DNA of 64,000 nt from Microtetraspora fusca (GCF_001570365.1 NZ_BBYK01000038.1:356787-420786), one strand, 5' to 3'. Shown: positions 53,586 to 62,873, numbered from the stretch's first letter. Program-made: numbers and translations. The notes: generated by a model from the sequence alone, not told the origin.

Positions 53586-53741
53586 TCAGGTGCGGAGCCA
53601 GATGATCAGGGCGGCCAGGCTGTCCGTGCGGGTGCGCGGGCGTCCTGGCCCCCATCGGGGGATGCGGATGGCCTCCAGCACTCGCCGGAACTGAGGGCTG
53701 TCGCCGTACTGGCCAGGTGTCAGGGCCGGCGACAGTTCGCC
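53586..53741 (-). mobile_element. remnant of an IS5-type transposase gene
   Basis: The minus strand reads LTPGQYGDSPQFRRVLEAIR then IPRWGPGRPRTRTDS, the characteristic middle part of IS5-family DDE transposases, and then jumps directly to LAALIIWLRT and a stop, the usual C-terminal end. About 80 or more codons between the two, including catalytic residues, are deleted, and no N-terminal half is visible. It is therefore an old, inactive relic. It lies in the 327-bp gap before the subtilisin-like protease gene. Confidence 0.75.
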
Positions 53742-53875
53742 AACGCGCGGGCGGTTCCGCCCGGTGTCGCAATCACGACATGGCGGACAAACGGCACCTG
53801 CGACACCTGGTGCACCAGGCACCTCGTCACCCACTCTCGTGTGCACTAGTTGTTGCCACGAGAGGTTTCACCCCC

Positions 53876-56800
53876 ATGCACTGGTCCGCCCATGTGGCGG
53901 TGGCAGGAGTCACCACCGCCGCCCTGTTGAGCTCCCCGTTACCCGCAGCCGCGGCCGAGCCCGCCGGCGGGAGCGTCCACCGGGTCACACTGATCACCGG
54001 GGACGTGGTGACCGTCAGGCAGGCCGAATCGGGCATGCACGCGGTCGAGGTGAAGCCGGGGCCGGGCCGTGAGCGGATGGCGTTCAACACCACCGAGGAG
54101 AACGGCGAGCTGCGGGTCCTGCCCAACGACATCGTCCCTTTCCTGGCGGCCAAGCGGCTGGACCCCAGCCTGTTCTCGGTCACCGGGCTGATCGCCCAGG
54201 GGTACGACGACGCGAAGACGGACAAGCTGCCGCTGCTGTTCCTCTACGACGGCTCCGCGCCGAAGAACGCGACCGCGCCCGAGCTGGAGAGCGTCAACGG
54301 CCGGGTCGTCGCCGCCGACAAGCGCACGATCGGCCGGCTGTGGAAGTCGTTCGACAAGCAGCGGGCCACGCTGTCGCAGGGCGTGACGAAGATCTGGCTG
54401 GACGCCAAGGTCAAGGCCACGCTCGACCACAGTGTGCCGCAGGTGGGCGCGCCGGAGGCGTGGCAGGCCGGGTTCGACGGCAAGGGCGTCAAGGTCGCCG
54501 TGCTGGACACCGGCGTCGACGCCTCCCACCCCGACCTGGCCGGACGCGTCAAGCAGACCAAGGTGTTCACCGGCGAGCCGAGCGTCCAGGACGGCAACGG
54601 GCACGGCACCCACGTGGCCGCCACCATCGCGGGCGGCGACGGCAGGAAGGGCGTCGCCCCCGGCGCCGAGCTGATGGTCGGCAAGGTGCTCGGCGACGAC
54701 GGCTCGGGCACCCTGTCCGGCGTCATCGAGGGCATGGAGTGGGCCGCCGCCGAAGGCGCGTCGGTGATCAACATGAGCCTCGGCGGCGGCGCCACCGACG
54801 GCACCGACCCGCTCAGCGTCGCCGTCGACACCCTCACCGAGCGCACCGGCGCCCTGTTCGTGGTCGCGGCGGGCAACGACGGCTCGACCTACTCCATCGG
54901 CACTCCCGGCGCGGCGACCTCGGCGCTGACCGTCGGCGCGGTCGACGGCAAGGACGCGCTCGCGCAGTTCTCCAGCCGGGGCCCGCGCCTGGACGACGCG
55001 CCCAAGCCCGACCTCACCGCCCCTGGCGTGGCCATCGTCGCGGCCCGCGCGGCGGGCACCACCATGGGCGAGCCGGTCGACGAGCGCTACACGGCCGCCT
55101 CCGGCACATCGATGGCCACGCCGCATGTGGCCGGGGCCGCCGCGATCATCAAGCAGCGGCACCCCGACTGGACGGCGAAGCAGATCAAGGACGCGCTGGT
55201 CGGCTCGGCCAAGCCCATCGCCGGCCAGCAGATCGACGACGCCGGCGCGGGCCGCCTGGACGTGGCCCGCGCGGTGAGCCAGGGCGTGACCGCGACCGGC
55301 GTGGTCGACCTCGGCAAGCACCAGCAGGGAAAGGGCCCGGCCACGGCCGAGGGCACGATCACCTACACCAACGGCACGGCCGCCCCGGTCACGCTGGAAC
55401 TGGCCGGCACCCTCGACGGGGCCGAGCTCAGCGCCAAGACCGTGTCGATCGCGGCGGGCGGCACCGCCGACGTCAAGGTCACGGTGGACCTGGCCACGCT
55501 CTCCTTCGGCCGGTACGGCGGGCTGGTCACTGCCACGGCGGGCGCGGAGCAGGTACACACCACGCTGGCGCTGACCTGGAAGGGACCGCAGCACATGGTC
55601 CGCTTCACCGCCATCGACGCCGCGGGCAAGCCGACCGGCGCCGACACGCTGTCGATGTTCGGCGCGTCGCAGCAGGACGACGTCTTCACCTGGCTGCCCG
55701 AGGAAGGGCTGACCGTGGAGGTGTCCGAGGGCACCTACATGACACAGTCGCTCAACCTGGGCGGCGGCTGGGGCCGGATGCACCCGCGTGACGGCATGGT
55801 CGTCATCCCCGAGCTCAAGGTCGACCGCGACCTGGACGTGGTGCTCGACTTCCGCAAGACCACCCCGGTGACCATCAAGACCAAGGAACCCGCCGAGCAG
55901 GTGGGCATCTACACCTACTTCACCTATCGCGCGTTCGGCTCGCGCAAAATCTCCCAGGGCGTCATGAACTTCGACGTCATCGAGGGGCTCAACGTCTCAC
56001 CGACCCAGCCGGTGCGTGACGGCTCGTTCGAGTTCGCGTCGCGCTGGCAGCTCGTCGCACCGAAGCTCACCGCCCGCGTGCCCGGTACGGCGCAGCCGTA
56101 CTCGATGGGGTTCCTGGGCAGGTCGCCGGGCGTGGAGGGGCGGCACATGTGGCGGCTCGCCGATGGGGCGGCCGGGTCCGACGGCAAGGCCGCGGTCATC
56201 CGTAGCGAGGACATCGACTGGACCGACCCGTCCGCGGCCGCGATCAAGGCAGGAGCGGTCGCCGTGATCCTGGTGATGGCCCCCGACGACCCGTTCGGGC
56301 GTGACTGGAAGCCGGCCGGCGCCGACCTGCCGATCCCGGCCCTGGTGGTCGCCGACGACGACGGGCAGCGGATGCTGGAGCGGATCAAGAAGGGCAACGC
56401 GAAGCTTGAGGTCACGGGGATGATGAGCTCGCCCTACCTCTACGACGTCATGCAGGTCTCCGATGGCCGCGTGCCGAACAAGGTCGTGTATGAGGTGAAC
56501 GACAGCAACACCGCGCGTGTTGAAACGACATATGCCGACAACGGGGGCTTCGCCTGGGCCAAGGAGCAGCGCTTCGGCTGGCGCCCCTGGCAGTCCTACT
56601 CGCTCGGCCAGCAGATGGAGACCCAGCGGATCGTGAAGACCCCGCTGCGCCGCACCGAATACGTCAGCGCCAACGGCTCCTTCTGGCAGCACCTCGTCAA
56701 CCACCAGTACGTCTGGGACGACATGGGCCGGCTGCTCGACGGCATGACCGAGCAGCCGCGCACCTACCAGCCCGGCACGCGGACCAGCGAGAGCTGGCAC

Positions 56801-57406
56801 GCCCCGGTGGTTCGCCCGGCGATCCCCGCCTGGATCAAGCCCTCCACCCGCGAGGGCGACACGATGGAGATCCGGATCCCCGAGTTCGTGGACTCCTCCG
56901 GTCACGTCTCCCGCGCGGGCGTCGACAACGACACCGCGTCGGCCCGGTTCTTCCGCGACGGCACGCTGGTGGCGGAGCGCGACGCGGCCTGGGGCGCGTT
57001 CCCCGCGTCGCCGCAGGAGGCCGCCTACCGGCTGGAACTGTCCACCAAGCGCACCTCGGACGAGTGGACCACGGCGACCGCGACCGAGACGGCCTGGACG
57101 TTCCGCTCAAAGCCGGGCGATCGGGTGCTGCCGCTGCTGCAGGTCGACTATGACGTGCGCCCGGAGCGCCCCGGTCTGGTGGGCTTCGCCGTACGGCATC
57201 AGGAGGGCGTGAGCGGGGCGCGCGCGAAGAACCTGAAGCTGGAGCTGTCGTACGACGACGGCGCGACGTGGCGCGAGCAGCCGGTGATCGAACTCGGTGG
57301 CGGACGCTACAACGCGCTCGTCCCGCGCCCGCACCCGTCGCTGCGGGTCACCGCCACCGACTCGGCCGGCAACACGGTCAAGCAGACGGTGATCAGGGCC
57401 TATTGA
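53876..57406 (+). CDS. secreted subtilisin-family (S8) serine protease, large
   Basis: Secreted protease of 1176 aa. A signal peptide ends around LPAAAAEPA, followed by a pro-region with VHRVTLITGDVVTV. The peptidase domain carries D211 in VAVLDTGVDASHPDL, H243 in GNGHGTHVAATIAG, N334 in VAAGNDGS and S412 in SGTSMATPHVAGAAAI: complete triad and oxyanion Asn. A long C-terminal half of beta-sandwich type (from YTNGTAAPVTLELAGTLDGA on) likely serves in substrate or wall binding. I chose the ATG at 53876 behind GAGAGG, right before the signal peptide. It converges with a regulator gene, with only 4 bp between stop codons. Confidence 0.92.
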   Translation: MHWSAHVAVAGVTTAALLSSPLPAAAAEPAGGSVHRVTLITGDVVTVRQAESGMHAVEVKPGPGRERMAFNTTEENGELRVLPNDIVPFLAAKRLDPSLFSVTGLIAQGYDDAKTDKLPLLFLYDGSAPKNATAPELESVNGRVVAADKRTIGRLWKSFDKQRATLSQGVTKIWLDAKVKATLDHSVPQVGAPEAWQAGFDGKGVKVAVLDTGVDASHPDLAGRVKQTKVFTGEPSVQDGNGHGTHVAATIAGGDGRKGVAPGAELMVGKVLGDDGSGTLSGVIEGMEWAAAEGASVINMSLGGGATDGTDPLSVAVDTLTERTGALFVVAAGNDGSTYSIGTPGAATSALTVGAVDGKDALAQFSSRGPRLDDAPKPDLTAPGVAIVAARAAGTTMGEPVDERYTAASGTSMATPHVAGAAAIIKQRHPDWTAKQIKDALVGSAKPIAGQQIDDAGAGRLDVARAVSQGVTATGVVDLGKHQQGKGPATAEGTITYTNGTAAPVTLELAGTLDGAELSAKTVSIAAGGTADVKVTVDLATLSFGRYGGLVTATAGAEQVHTTLALTWKGPQHMVRFTAIDAAGKPTGADTLSMFGASQQDDVFTWLPEEGLTVEVSEGTYMTQSLNLGGGWGRMHPRDGMVVIPELKVDRDLDVVLDFRKTTPVTIKTKEPAEQVGIYTYFTYRAFGSRKISQGVMNFDVIEGLNVSPTQPVRDGSFEFASRWQLVAPKLTARVPGTAQPYSMGFLGRSPGVEGRHMWRLADGAAGSDGKAAVIRSEDIDWTDPSAAAIKAGAVAVILVMAPDDPFGRDWKPAGADLPIPALVVADDDGQRMLERIKKGNAKLEVTGMMSSPYLYDVMQVSDGRVPNKVVYEVNDSNTARVETTYADNGGFAWAKEQRFGWRPWQSYSLGQQMETQRIVKTPLRRTEYVSANGSFWQHLVNHQYVWDDMGRLLDGMTEQPRTYQPGTRTSESWHAPVVRPAIPAWIKPSTREGDTMEIRIPEFVDSSGHVSRAGVDNDTASARFFRDGTLVAERDAAWGAFPASPQEAAYRLELSTKRTSDEWTTATATETAWTFRSKPGDRVLPLLQVDYDVRPERPGLVGFAVRHQEGVSGARAKNLKLELSYDDGATWREQPVIELGGGRYNALVPRPHPSLRVTATDSAGNTVKQTVIRAY

Positions 57407-57410
57407 TCGG

Positions 57411-58382
57411 TCAGAGCCAGTTCTCGCGGGCGGCGTGCCAGGCCAGTTGCATCCGGGTCTGCGCACCCGCCCGCTCCATCAGGTAGGCGATCCTGCGCTG
57501 CACCGTGCGCTGCGAGATCTTGAGCTGGGTGGCGATCGATTTGTCCGGAACACCCGCGACCAGCAGTGACAGCAGGTAGAGATGGTCGGCGTCGAGCGGA
57601 CTGCCCGGGCTGGTGAGGCTGACCGGCGTGGCTCGCTCCCACAGGCTCTCGAACAGGGCCTTGAGGGCGTCGAGCAGGCTGCTGGGCCTGATCAGCGCGG
57701 CGGTGAGCTGGGTCAGGCCATCGGTGTGCTGGATGAGCGGGAGCACCCCGAGCTCGCCGTCCGCGATGATCATCCGCACCGGCAGGGCGGGCAGCGCGCG
57801 AGCCTGCTCCCCCAGTGTGATGCCCTCGGCGAGGTTGACCAGCATGCCGGGTTCCTCCAGCAACGCCCCTTCGTAGATGACGCGGAAGCCGACGCCGCGC
57901 CGCAGCGCCGCGAGCTCCTCGGCGTTCTCCTGCGAGGTCATCGCCACGTGCCCGGCCCGGCAGAAGCTGAGCACCTCGTGCCGGGCGCCGTCCTGCAGCA
58001 GCCGGAGCTGCTCGCGCAGCGCCGTGCGGCTGGTGATCACCTCGATGAGCTGCGCCGCCTCGCGGCGCCGCGCGTGTGCGAGGTACTCCCCCGTGAGCTG
58101 CTCCATGGCATGCCGCGCCCGGTCGACCTCGGCCTGCCGCCGGTGCAGCCGGGCCGCGAGCGCGACGTCGGGCGCGACCGCCGTGAACCGGCCGGGATCT
58201 CCCGGCACGGCTCGCGCCAGCCCCTTGGCCAGCAGCGAGCCGAGCGCCTGCCGCGCGACCTCGGCCGCCACGCCCAGTTCCTCGGCCAGGGCGTCGGACT
58301 CGACCTCGGTGGTCCTGACCAGCAGCCGGTAGGCGGCTTCCTCCTCCGCGCCCAGCCCCGCCGCGCTCAGCACGTGCCGCAC
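57411..58382 (-). CDS. TrmB/LuxR-type helix-turn-helix regulator
   Basis: Regulator of about 323 aa with two DNA-binding parts. The N-terminal part is a TrmB-like winged helix (EEEAAYRLLVRTTEVESDAL, VARQALGSLLAKGLAR); the C-terminal part is a LuxR helix-turn-helix (YLLSLLVAGVPDKSIATQLK, with ISQRTVQRRIAYLMERAGAQ). The middle resembles PLD-like ligand domains of TrmB regulators (EVLSFCRAGHVAMTSQE). Such proteins often sit next to secreted subtilisin-like proteases in actinomycetes and may control them. I chose the GTG at 58382; the open frame beyond it enters the decayed gene upstream. Confidence 0.86.
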   Translation of the reverse strand: MRHVLSAAGLGAEEEAAYRLLVRTTEVESDALAEELGVAAEVARQALGSLLAKGLARAVPGDPGRFTAVAPDVALAARLHRRQAEVDRARHAMEQLTGEYLAHARRREAAQLIEVITSRTALREQLRLLQDGARHEVLSFCRAGHVAMTSQENAEELAALRRGVGFRVIYEGALLEEPGMLVNLAEGITLGEQARALPALPVRMIIADGELGVLPLIQHTDGLTQLTAALIRPSSLLDALKALFESLWERATPVSLTSPGSPLDADHLYLLSLLVAGVPDKSIATQLKISQRTVQRRIAYLMERAGAQTRMQLAWHAARENWL

Positions 58383-58398
58383 ACGACCCGATCCAGAT

Positions 58399-58700
58399 TC
58401 ACCCGGCCATTGTAGAGAGGAGCTGCCAGGTGATGGTCGGGTCGGTGATGGCGGCGTCCCCTGCCGGCAGGAACGCCTTGCTGAGATGAGCGCCGGCGTG
58501 CCGTCCTCCTCGAACGGGAGGGACACCCGCTCGCGCGGGCCGGGCGCAGAGACGATGCACAGGTAGGCGTCGTTGGCCTCCATAGGGAAGTTGCCCGAGC
58601 CCGGATGGATGCGTCGCCTTCGACGGCCGCGGCGACGACGTGGCCATCATGGTCCGTCAGTTCCGCACCCTTGATCGTTGTCGGCTGGTCATCCACGGTC
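58399..58700 (-). pseudogene. small actinomycete gene broken by two frameshifts
   Basis: Three minus-strand frames join into one protein-like sequence: DDQPTTIKGAELTDHDGHVV, then after a shift near 58600 NFPMEANDAYLCIVSAPGPR and VSLPFEEDGTPALIS, then after a shift near 58490 SKAFLPAGDAAITDPTITWQ to a stop at 58399-58401. No single frame covers it. The continuity of meaning across frames indicates a decayed gene. Its family is a short uncharacterised protein; function unknown. The 5' end overlaps the oppositely oriented NACHT fragment, so the junction is near 58650-58690. Confidence 0.6.
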
Positions 58701-58820
58701 CAGGCACGGGCAAGACCACCTTGGCCATCCAACTACTGCGGCACCTGCCGGCCACCCGCACCGCCGAGCAGAATCCGGCGGGTCACGACAACCCCGCCCC
58801 GGTGCCGGTGCTGTTGCCGG
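58610..58820 (+). pseudogene. fragment of a NACHT-type NTPase
   Basis: About 65 codons on the plus strand read VRQFRTLDRCRLVIHGPGTG, KTTLAIQLLRHLPATR and PVPVLLPV. GPGTGKTT is a Walker A loop, and the spacing to PVPVLLPV (the strand after it) matches actinomycete NACHT/STAND NTPases. No upstream effector or downstream Walker B and C-terminal parts exist; the fragment stops where the glpD 3' end begins. It is a relic of a larger gene, probably cut by deletion. Confidence 0.65.
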
Positions 58821-60563
58821 TTAGGCCGGGCGGCCCTCGGGGACGGCGACCGGCACGATCTCCGGGGCGCCGAGCCTGATCGCGTCGGCCTCCTGGTCCG
58901 TGTCCTGCTCCTGGGAGGCCCGCTCGGCCTGGACCCGCTTGGTGTAGTACTCGACCTCGCGTCTGACCTGCTCGGCGTCCCAGCCGAGCGGGTCGGCCAT
59001 GAGCTCGGCCACCTCCTGCGCGACCGCGACGCCCCGGTGGAAGGTCTCGATCGAGATGCGGGTCCGCCGGGTCAGCACGTCGTTGAGGTGCCGGGCGCCC
59101 TCGTGCGTGGCCGCGTACACGATTTCGGCCCGCAGGTAGTCGTCCGCCCCGGACAGCGGCCGCCCGAGCGACGGGTCGTCCTTGACGAGGATCAGCACCT
59201 CGTCGATCAGCGAGCCGTACCGCTGGAGCAGGTGCTCGATCCGCGCCACGTGCAGCCCCGAGGACTGGGCCAGCCGGTGCCGGGAGTTCCACAGCGCCTG
59301 GTAGCCCTCCGCGCCCACGAGCGGCACCTGGTCGGTGCAGGACGGCGGCACCCGCTGGTCCAGCCCGTGGGCGACCGCGTCCACCGCGTCCGCCGCCATC
59401 ACCCGGTACGTCGTGAACTTCCCTCCGGCGATCATGACGAGTCCGGGCACCGGATGGGTGACGACGTGCTCGCGGGAGAGCTGCGACGTCTCCTCGGACT
59501 CTCCCGCCAGCAGCGGGCGCAGCCCCGCGTACACGCCCTCGACGTCGTCCCGCGACAGCGGCACCGACAACACCTCGTTGACATGATCGAGCACGTAGTC
59601 GATGTCGGCCCGCGACGCGGCCGGATGCGCCTTGTCCAGCGTCCACTCGGTGTCGGTGGTGCCGATGATCCAGTGCCGGCCCCACGGGATCACGAACAGC
59701 ACGGACTTCTCCGTACGCAGGATGATCCCGCTGAGCGACTGAATGCGGTCGCGCGGCACCAGGAGGTGCACGCCCTTGGACGCCCGTACGTGGATCTGGC
59801 CGCGCCCGCCGACGAGCTGCTGGATGTCGTCGGTCCACACGCCGGTGGCGTTCACCACCTGCCGGGCGCGCACGTCCGGCTCGGCGCCCGTCTCCAGGTC
59901 GCGGACCCGCACGCCGGTGACCCGCTCGCCCTCCCGGAGGAAGCCGACGGCCTGGCTGCGCGAGGCCACGTACGCGCCGTACGTGGCGGCCGTGCGCAGC
60001 AGGGTCATTACGTAACGCGCGTCGTCCACCTGGGCGTCCCAGTACTGCACGGCGCCGACGAAGGCGGACCTCCGCAGCGACGGCGCGACCCGCAGGGCGT
60101 GCCGCCGGGACAGGTGCCGGTGGCCCGGCACACCCCGGGTGATGCCGAAAGAGAAACCGAGCGTGTCGTACAGCGCCAGCCCGGCCCCGATGTACGGGCG
60201 CTCCCAGCCCCGATGGGTCAGCGGGAACAGGAAGGGGATGGGCCGGACCAGGTGCGGGGCGATCCGCTTGAGCAGCAGCCCGCGTTCACGCAGCGCCTCC
60301 CTGACCAGGTCGAAGTTGAACTGTTCGAGATAGCGCAGCCCGCCGTGGATGAGCTTGGATGAGCGCGACGAGGTGCCGGAGGCGAAGTCCCGCGCCTCCA
60401 CCACCCCCACCGAGAGCCCGCGCGTCGCGGCGTCGAGGGCGACGCCCGCCCCCACCACTCCGCCTCCGACCACGACGACGTCGAGTTCCTCTGCCGCCAT
60501 CTGGGCCAGCGCGCCCGCGCGCTCGGCCGGGCCGAGCCGCGCCGCGCCTGTTCGCGCCGTCAT
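58821..60563 (-). CDS. glpD: glycerol-3-phosphate dehydrogenase (FAD, aerobic)
   Basis: Membrane-associated flavoenzyme that oxidises sn-glycerol 3-phosphate to dihydroxyacetone phosphate (580 aa). FAD fold: LDVVVVGGGVVGAGVALDAA, with DFASGTSSRSSKLIHGGLRY as the family signature. Further blocks are NATGVWTDDIQQL, HWIIGTTDTEW and GLVMIAGGKFTTYR. The C-terminal domain has RAEIVYAATHEGARHLNDVL. It ends with TAA right beside the NACHT fragment, so the end has been kept despite nearby rearrangement. No glpF or glpK is nearby. Confidence 0.95.
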   Translation of the reverse strand: MTARTGAARLGPAERAGALAQMAAEELDVVVVGGGVVGAGVALDAATRGLSVGVVEARDFASGTSSRSSKLIHGGLRYLEQFNFDLVREALRERGLLLKRIAPHLVRPIPFLFPLTHRGWERPYIGAGLALYDTLGFSFGITRGVPGHRHLSRRHALRVAPSLRRSAFVGAVQYWDAQVDDARYVMTLLRTAATYGAYVASRSQAVGFLREGERVTGVRVRDLETGAEPDVRARQVVNATGVWTDDIQQLVGGRGQIHVRASKGVHLLVPRDRIQSLSGIILRTEKSVLFVIPWGRHWIIGTTDTEWTLDKAHPAASRADIDYVLDHVNEVLSVPLSRDDVEGVYAGLRPLLAGESEETSQLSREHVVTHPVPGLVMIAGGKFTTYRVMAADAVDAVAHGLDQRVPPSCTDQVPLVGAEGYQALWNSRHRLAQSSGLHVARIEHLLQRYGSLIDEVLILVKDDPSLGRPLSGADDYLRAEIVYAATHEGARHLNDVLTRRTRISIETFHRGVAVAQEVAELMADPLGWDAEQVRREVEYYTKRVQAERASQEQDTDQEADAIRLGAPEIVPVAVPEGRPA

Positions 60564-60721
60564 AGAGCTCCTCTGAGATACGGCGGTGGTTTGCGTTATG
60601 GGTGTTCTACCCCGTTTTGTCCGGCCAAACTACTCACCAGTAGCCCCAGTTGTTTATCGACACACCTTCGGCGCAGCAGGCTCGGGGCGCCCCCTCGGCC
60701 GAAGCGTGCACAAAGCTGCGC

Positions 60722-60747
60722 ATTTCTGCTATAGATGATGCAGAAAT
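60722..60747. promoter_or_regulatory. inverted repeat over the -10 region of the SIS-nagA operon
   Basis: ATTTCTGC (60722-60729) and GCAGAAAT (60740-60747) form a perfect 8-bp inverted repeat with a 10-bp spacer that contains the -10-like TATAGAT. It ends 7 bp before the AAAGGAG ribosome-binding site. It is a likely repressor site, but is not the DasR consensus (TGGTCTAGACCA). Confidence 0.65.
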
Positions 60748-60765
60748 AAACAAAAGGAGCCTGCA

Positions 60766-61647
60766 TTGACCACTCACACCGAGGTGGAGATCGCATCGCA
60801 ACCGGCCTGCTGGCGTAGGGCGGTCGAGCTCGCCTCCGAGGCCGGTACGGCACTGCCCCGCGAGGGCGAGCGGGTGGCCGTCGTGGGATGCGGCACCTCG
60901 TGGTTCGTCGCCCAGGCGTACGCCGTACTGCGGGAGCGGGCCGGCCACGGCGAGACCGACGCCTTCGCCGCCTCCGAGACGCCCTCCGGCCGCCGCTACG
61001 ATCGCATCCTCGCGCTGACCCGCTCCGGGACCACCACCGAGGTGCTCGACCTGCTCCGCGACACCGGGACGCCCACCATCGCGATCACCGCCGACCCCGC
61101 GACACCGGTCATGTCCCTCGCCGACAACGTGGTGGTGCTGGACTTCGCCGACGAGCGCTCCGTCGTGCAGACCCGCTTCGCGACCACGCAGCTCGCCCTG
61201 CTCCGCGCCCACCTCGGCGAGGACCTCACCCAGGCGATCGCGGACGCCGAGGAGGCCGTGGCCGAGCCGGTGGCCGCCGAGCTGGTCGAGGCCGAGCAGT
61301 TCACGTTCCTCGGCCGCGGCTGGACCTGCGGCCTGGCCGCCGAGGCCGCGCTGAAGATGCGCGAGGCCGCCCGCACCTGGACCGAGAGCTACCCGGCGAT
61401 GGAGTACCGCCATGGGCCGATCAGCATCGCCGGGCCGGGCCGGATCACCTGGATGCTCGGGCAGGACGTCCCGCCCGGCCTGGCCGACCAGGTCGCGGCG
61501 ACCGGCGGGACCTTCCTGTCCGGCGGCAGGGACGCCATGGCCGAGCTGGTGAAGATCCAGCGTGTCGCGGTCGAACGCGCCAGGGCCCGCGGCCTCGACC
61601 CGGACCGCCCGCTGCACCTCACCCGATCGGTGATCCTGGAGGCGTGA
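60766..61647 (+). CDS. SIS-domain sugar isomerase/deaminase
   Basis: Protein of 293 aa with two SIS domains, as in the isomerase half of GlmS and in AgaS-type amino-sugar phosphate deaminases. First domain: VAVVGCGTSWFVAQAYAVLR and LALTRSGTTTEVLDLL (sugar-phosphate loop). Second domain: FTFLGRGWTCGLAAEAALKM with WTESYPAMEYRHGPISIAGP. It lacks the GlmS glutaminase domain. With nagA 83 bp downstream, it probably converts the amino-sugar phosphate released by NagA into fructose-6-phosphate. It starts with TTG, 6 bp after AAAGGAG. Confidence 0.88.
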   Translation: MTTHTEVEIASQPACWRRAVELASEAGTALPREGERVAVVGCGTSWFVAQAYAVLRERAGHGETDAFAASETPSGRRYDRILALTRSGTTTEVLDLLRDTGTPTIAITADPATPVMSLADNVVVLDFADERSVVQTRFATTQLALLRAHLGEDLTQAIADAEEAVAEPVAAELVEAEQFTFLGRGWTCGLAAEAALKMREAARTWTESYPAMEYRHGPISIAGPGRITWMLGQDVPPGLADQVAATGGTFLSGGRDAMAELVKIQRVAVERARARGLDPDRPLHLTRSVILEA

Positions 61648-61730
61648 CCCCGCCTCCGGTCGCGGCAGGATGGACCCATGCACGAGGACTCCGGGAACCG
61701 ATCACCGCGACCGCGGGCCGGGAGGGCGAC

Positions 61731-62873
61731 ATGAGCATCACCCTTTCCGACGCCCGCATCGTCACTCTGGACGGCGAGCACGACGGCTGGCTCACCATCG
61801 AGGACGGCCGCATCACTTACATCGGACACGGCGCCGCGCCGGGGAACGGCCACAGTCTGGGCGGCCGGCTGGTCGTCCCCGGCTTCGTCGACATGCACAG
61901 CCACGGCGGGGCCGGCAGCTCGTTCCCCGACGGCGACCCCGGCACCGCCGCCGAGGTCGCGGCGTTCCACTTGGGCAAGGGCACGACCACCATGGTCGCC
62001 AGCCTGGTCACCGCCCCGCTCGACCGGCTCGCCCGCGCGGCGTCCGCCCTGGCCGACCTCTGCGAGCAGGGCCTCCTCGCGGGCATCCACTTCGAGGGCC
62101 CGTACATCGCGCGCAGCAGGTGCGGCGCGCACGACCCGGCGCTGCTGCGCGACCCGTCCCGCGAGGAGTTCCGGCAGCTGCTCAAGGCCGGCCGGGGGCA
62201 GGTCCGGATGCTGACGATCGCCCCCGAGCTGCCCGGTGCGCTCGACGTCATCAGGGACGCCGTCGCCGACGGCGTCATCGCCGCCCTCGGGCACAGCGAG
62301 GCCGTCTACGACAAGACCATCGAGGGCATCGAAGCGGGCGCCCGCGTGGCGACCCACCTCTACAACGCGATGCCGCAGCTCGGCCACCGCAACCCGGGCC
62401 CGATCGCGGCCCTGTTGGAGGACGACCGGGTCACGGTGGAGCTCATCAACGACGGCGTCCATGTCCACCCCGCCATGCTCGGGCTGGCCATGCGGGTCGC
62501 CGGCTCCGGCCGTACGGCGCTGATCACGGACGCGATGGCCGCGGCCGGGATGGGCGACGGCACGTACCCCCTCGGCCCGATGACCGTGGAAGTGAAGGAC
62601 GGGGTGGCCCGCATCGCCGACGGCGGCTCCATCGCGGGCAGCACGCTCACCATGGACGTCGCGTTCAAGCGGACGGTCGAGCAGGTGGGCGTGGCTCCCG
62701 CCGAGGTGGCGAGGATGGCGTCGCTCACCCCCGCCCGCGTGCTCGGTCTCGACCACGAGATCGGCTCGATCACCGTCGGGAAGTACGCCGACCTGGTGGT
62801 GCTCGACGACACCTTGGAGGTCGAGGGCGTCATGCGCCGCGGCGTGTGGATCCGCCGCCCCTCAGGAGCGTGA
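61731..62873 (+). CDS. nagA: N-acetylglucosamine-6-phosphate deacetylase
   Basis: Amidohydrolase-family enzyme of 380 aa that removes acetate from GlcNAc-6-phosphate. Metal and substrate motifs are FVDMHSHGGAG near residue 60, GIHFEGPYIA (metal Glu), AALGHSEAVYD, THLYNAMPQLGHRNPG, LINDGVHVHP and catalytic Asp in ALITDAMAAAGMGDG. It starts at the ATG behind GGAGGG; the frame is open far upstream but that part lies within the SIS gene. Together with the SIS protein it forms an amino-sugar catabolic or recycling pair. Confidence 0.95.
   Translation: MSITLSDARIVTLDGEHDGWLTIEDGRITYIGHGAAPGNGHSLGGRLVVPGFVDMHSHGGAGSSFPDGDPGTAAEVAAFHLGKGTTTMVASLVTAPLDRLARAASALADLCEQGLLAGIHFEGPYIARSRCGAHDPALLRDPSREEFRQLLKAGRGQVRMLTIAPELPGALDVIRDAVADGVIAALGHSEAVYDKTIEGIEAGARVATHLYNAMPQLGHRNPGPIAALLEDDRVTVELINDGVHVHPAMLGLAMRVAGSGRTALITDAMAAAGMGDGTYPLGPMTVEVKDGVARIADGGSIAGSTLTMDVAFKRTVEQVGVAPAEVARMASLTPARVLGLDHEIGSITVGKYADLVVLDDTLEVEGVMRRGVWIRRPSGA

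Noticed and set aside
53586-53846. Intact small gene upstream of the S8 protease on the minus strand
   Set aside because: Only the IS5-type transposase pieces are meaningful; the N-terminal part has no recognisable content and the catalytic centre is deleted.
60722-60747. DasR-binding site before the nagA operon
   Set aside because: The palindrome does not fit TGGTCTAGACCA; only the idea of a repressor site is kept.
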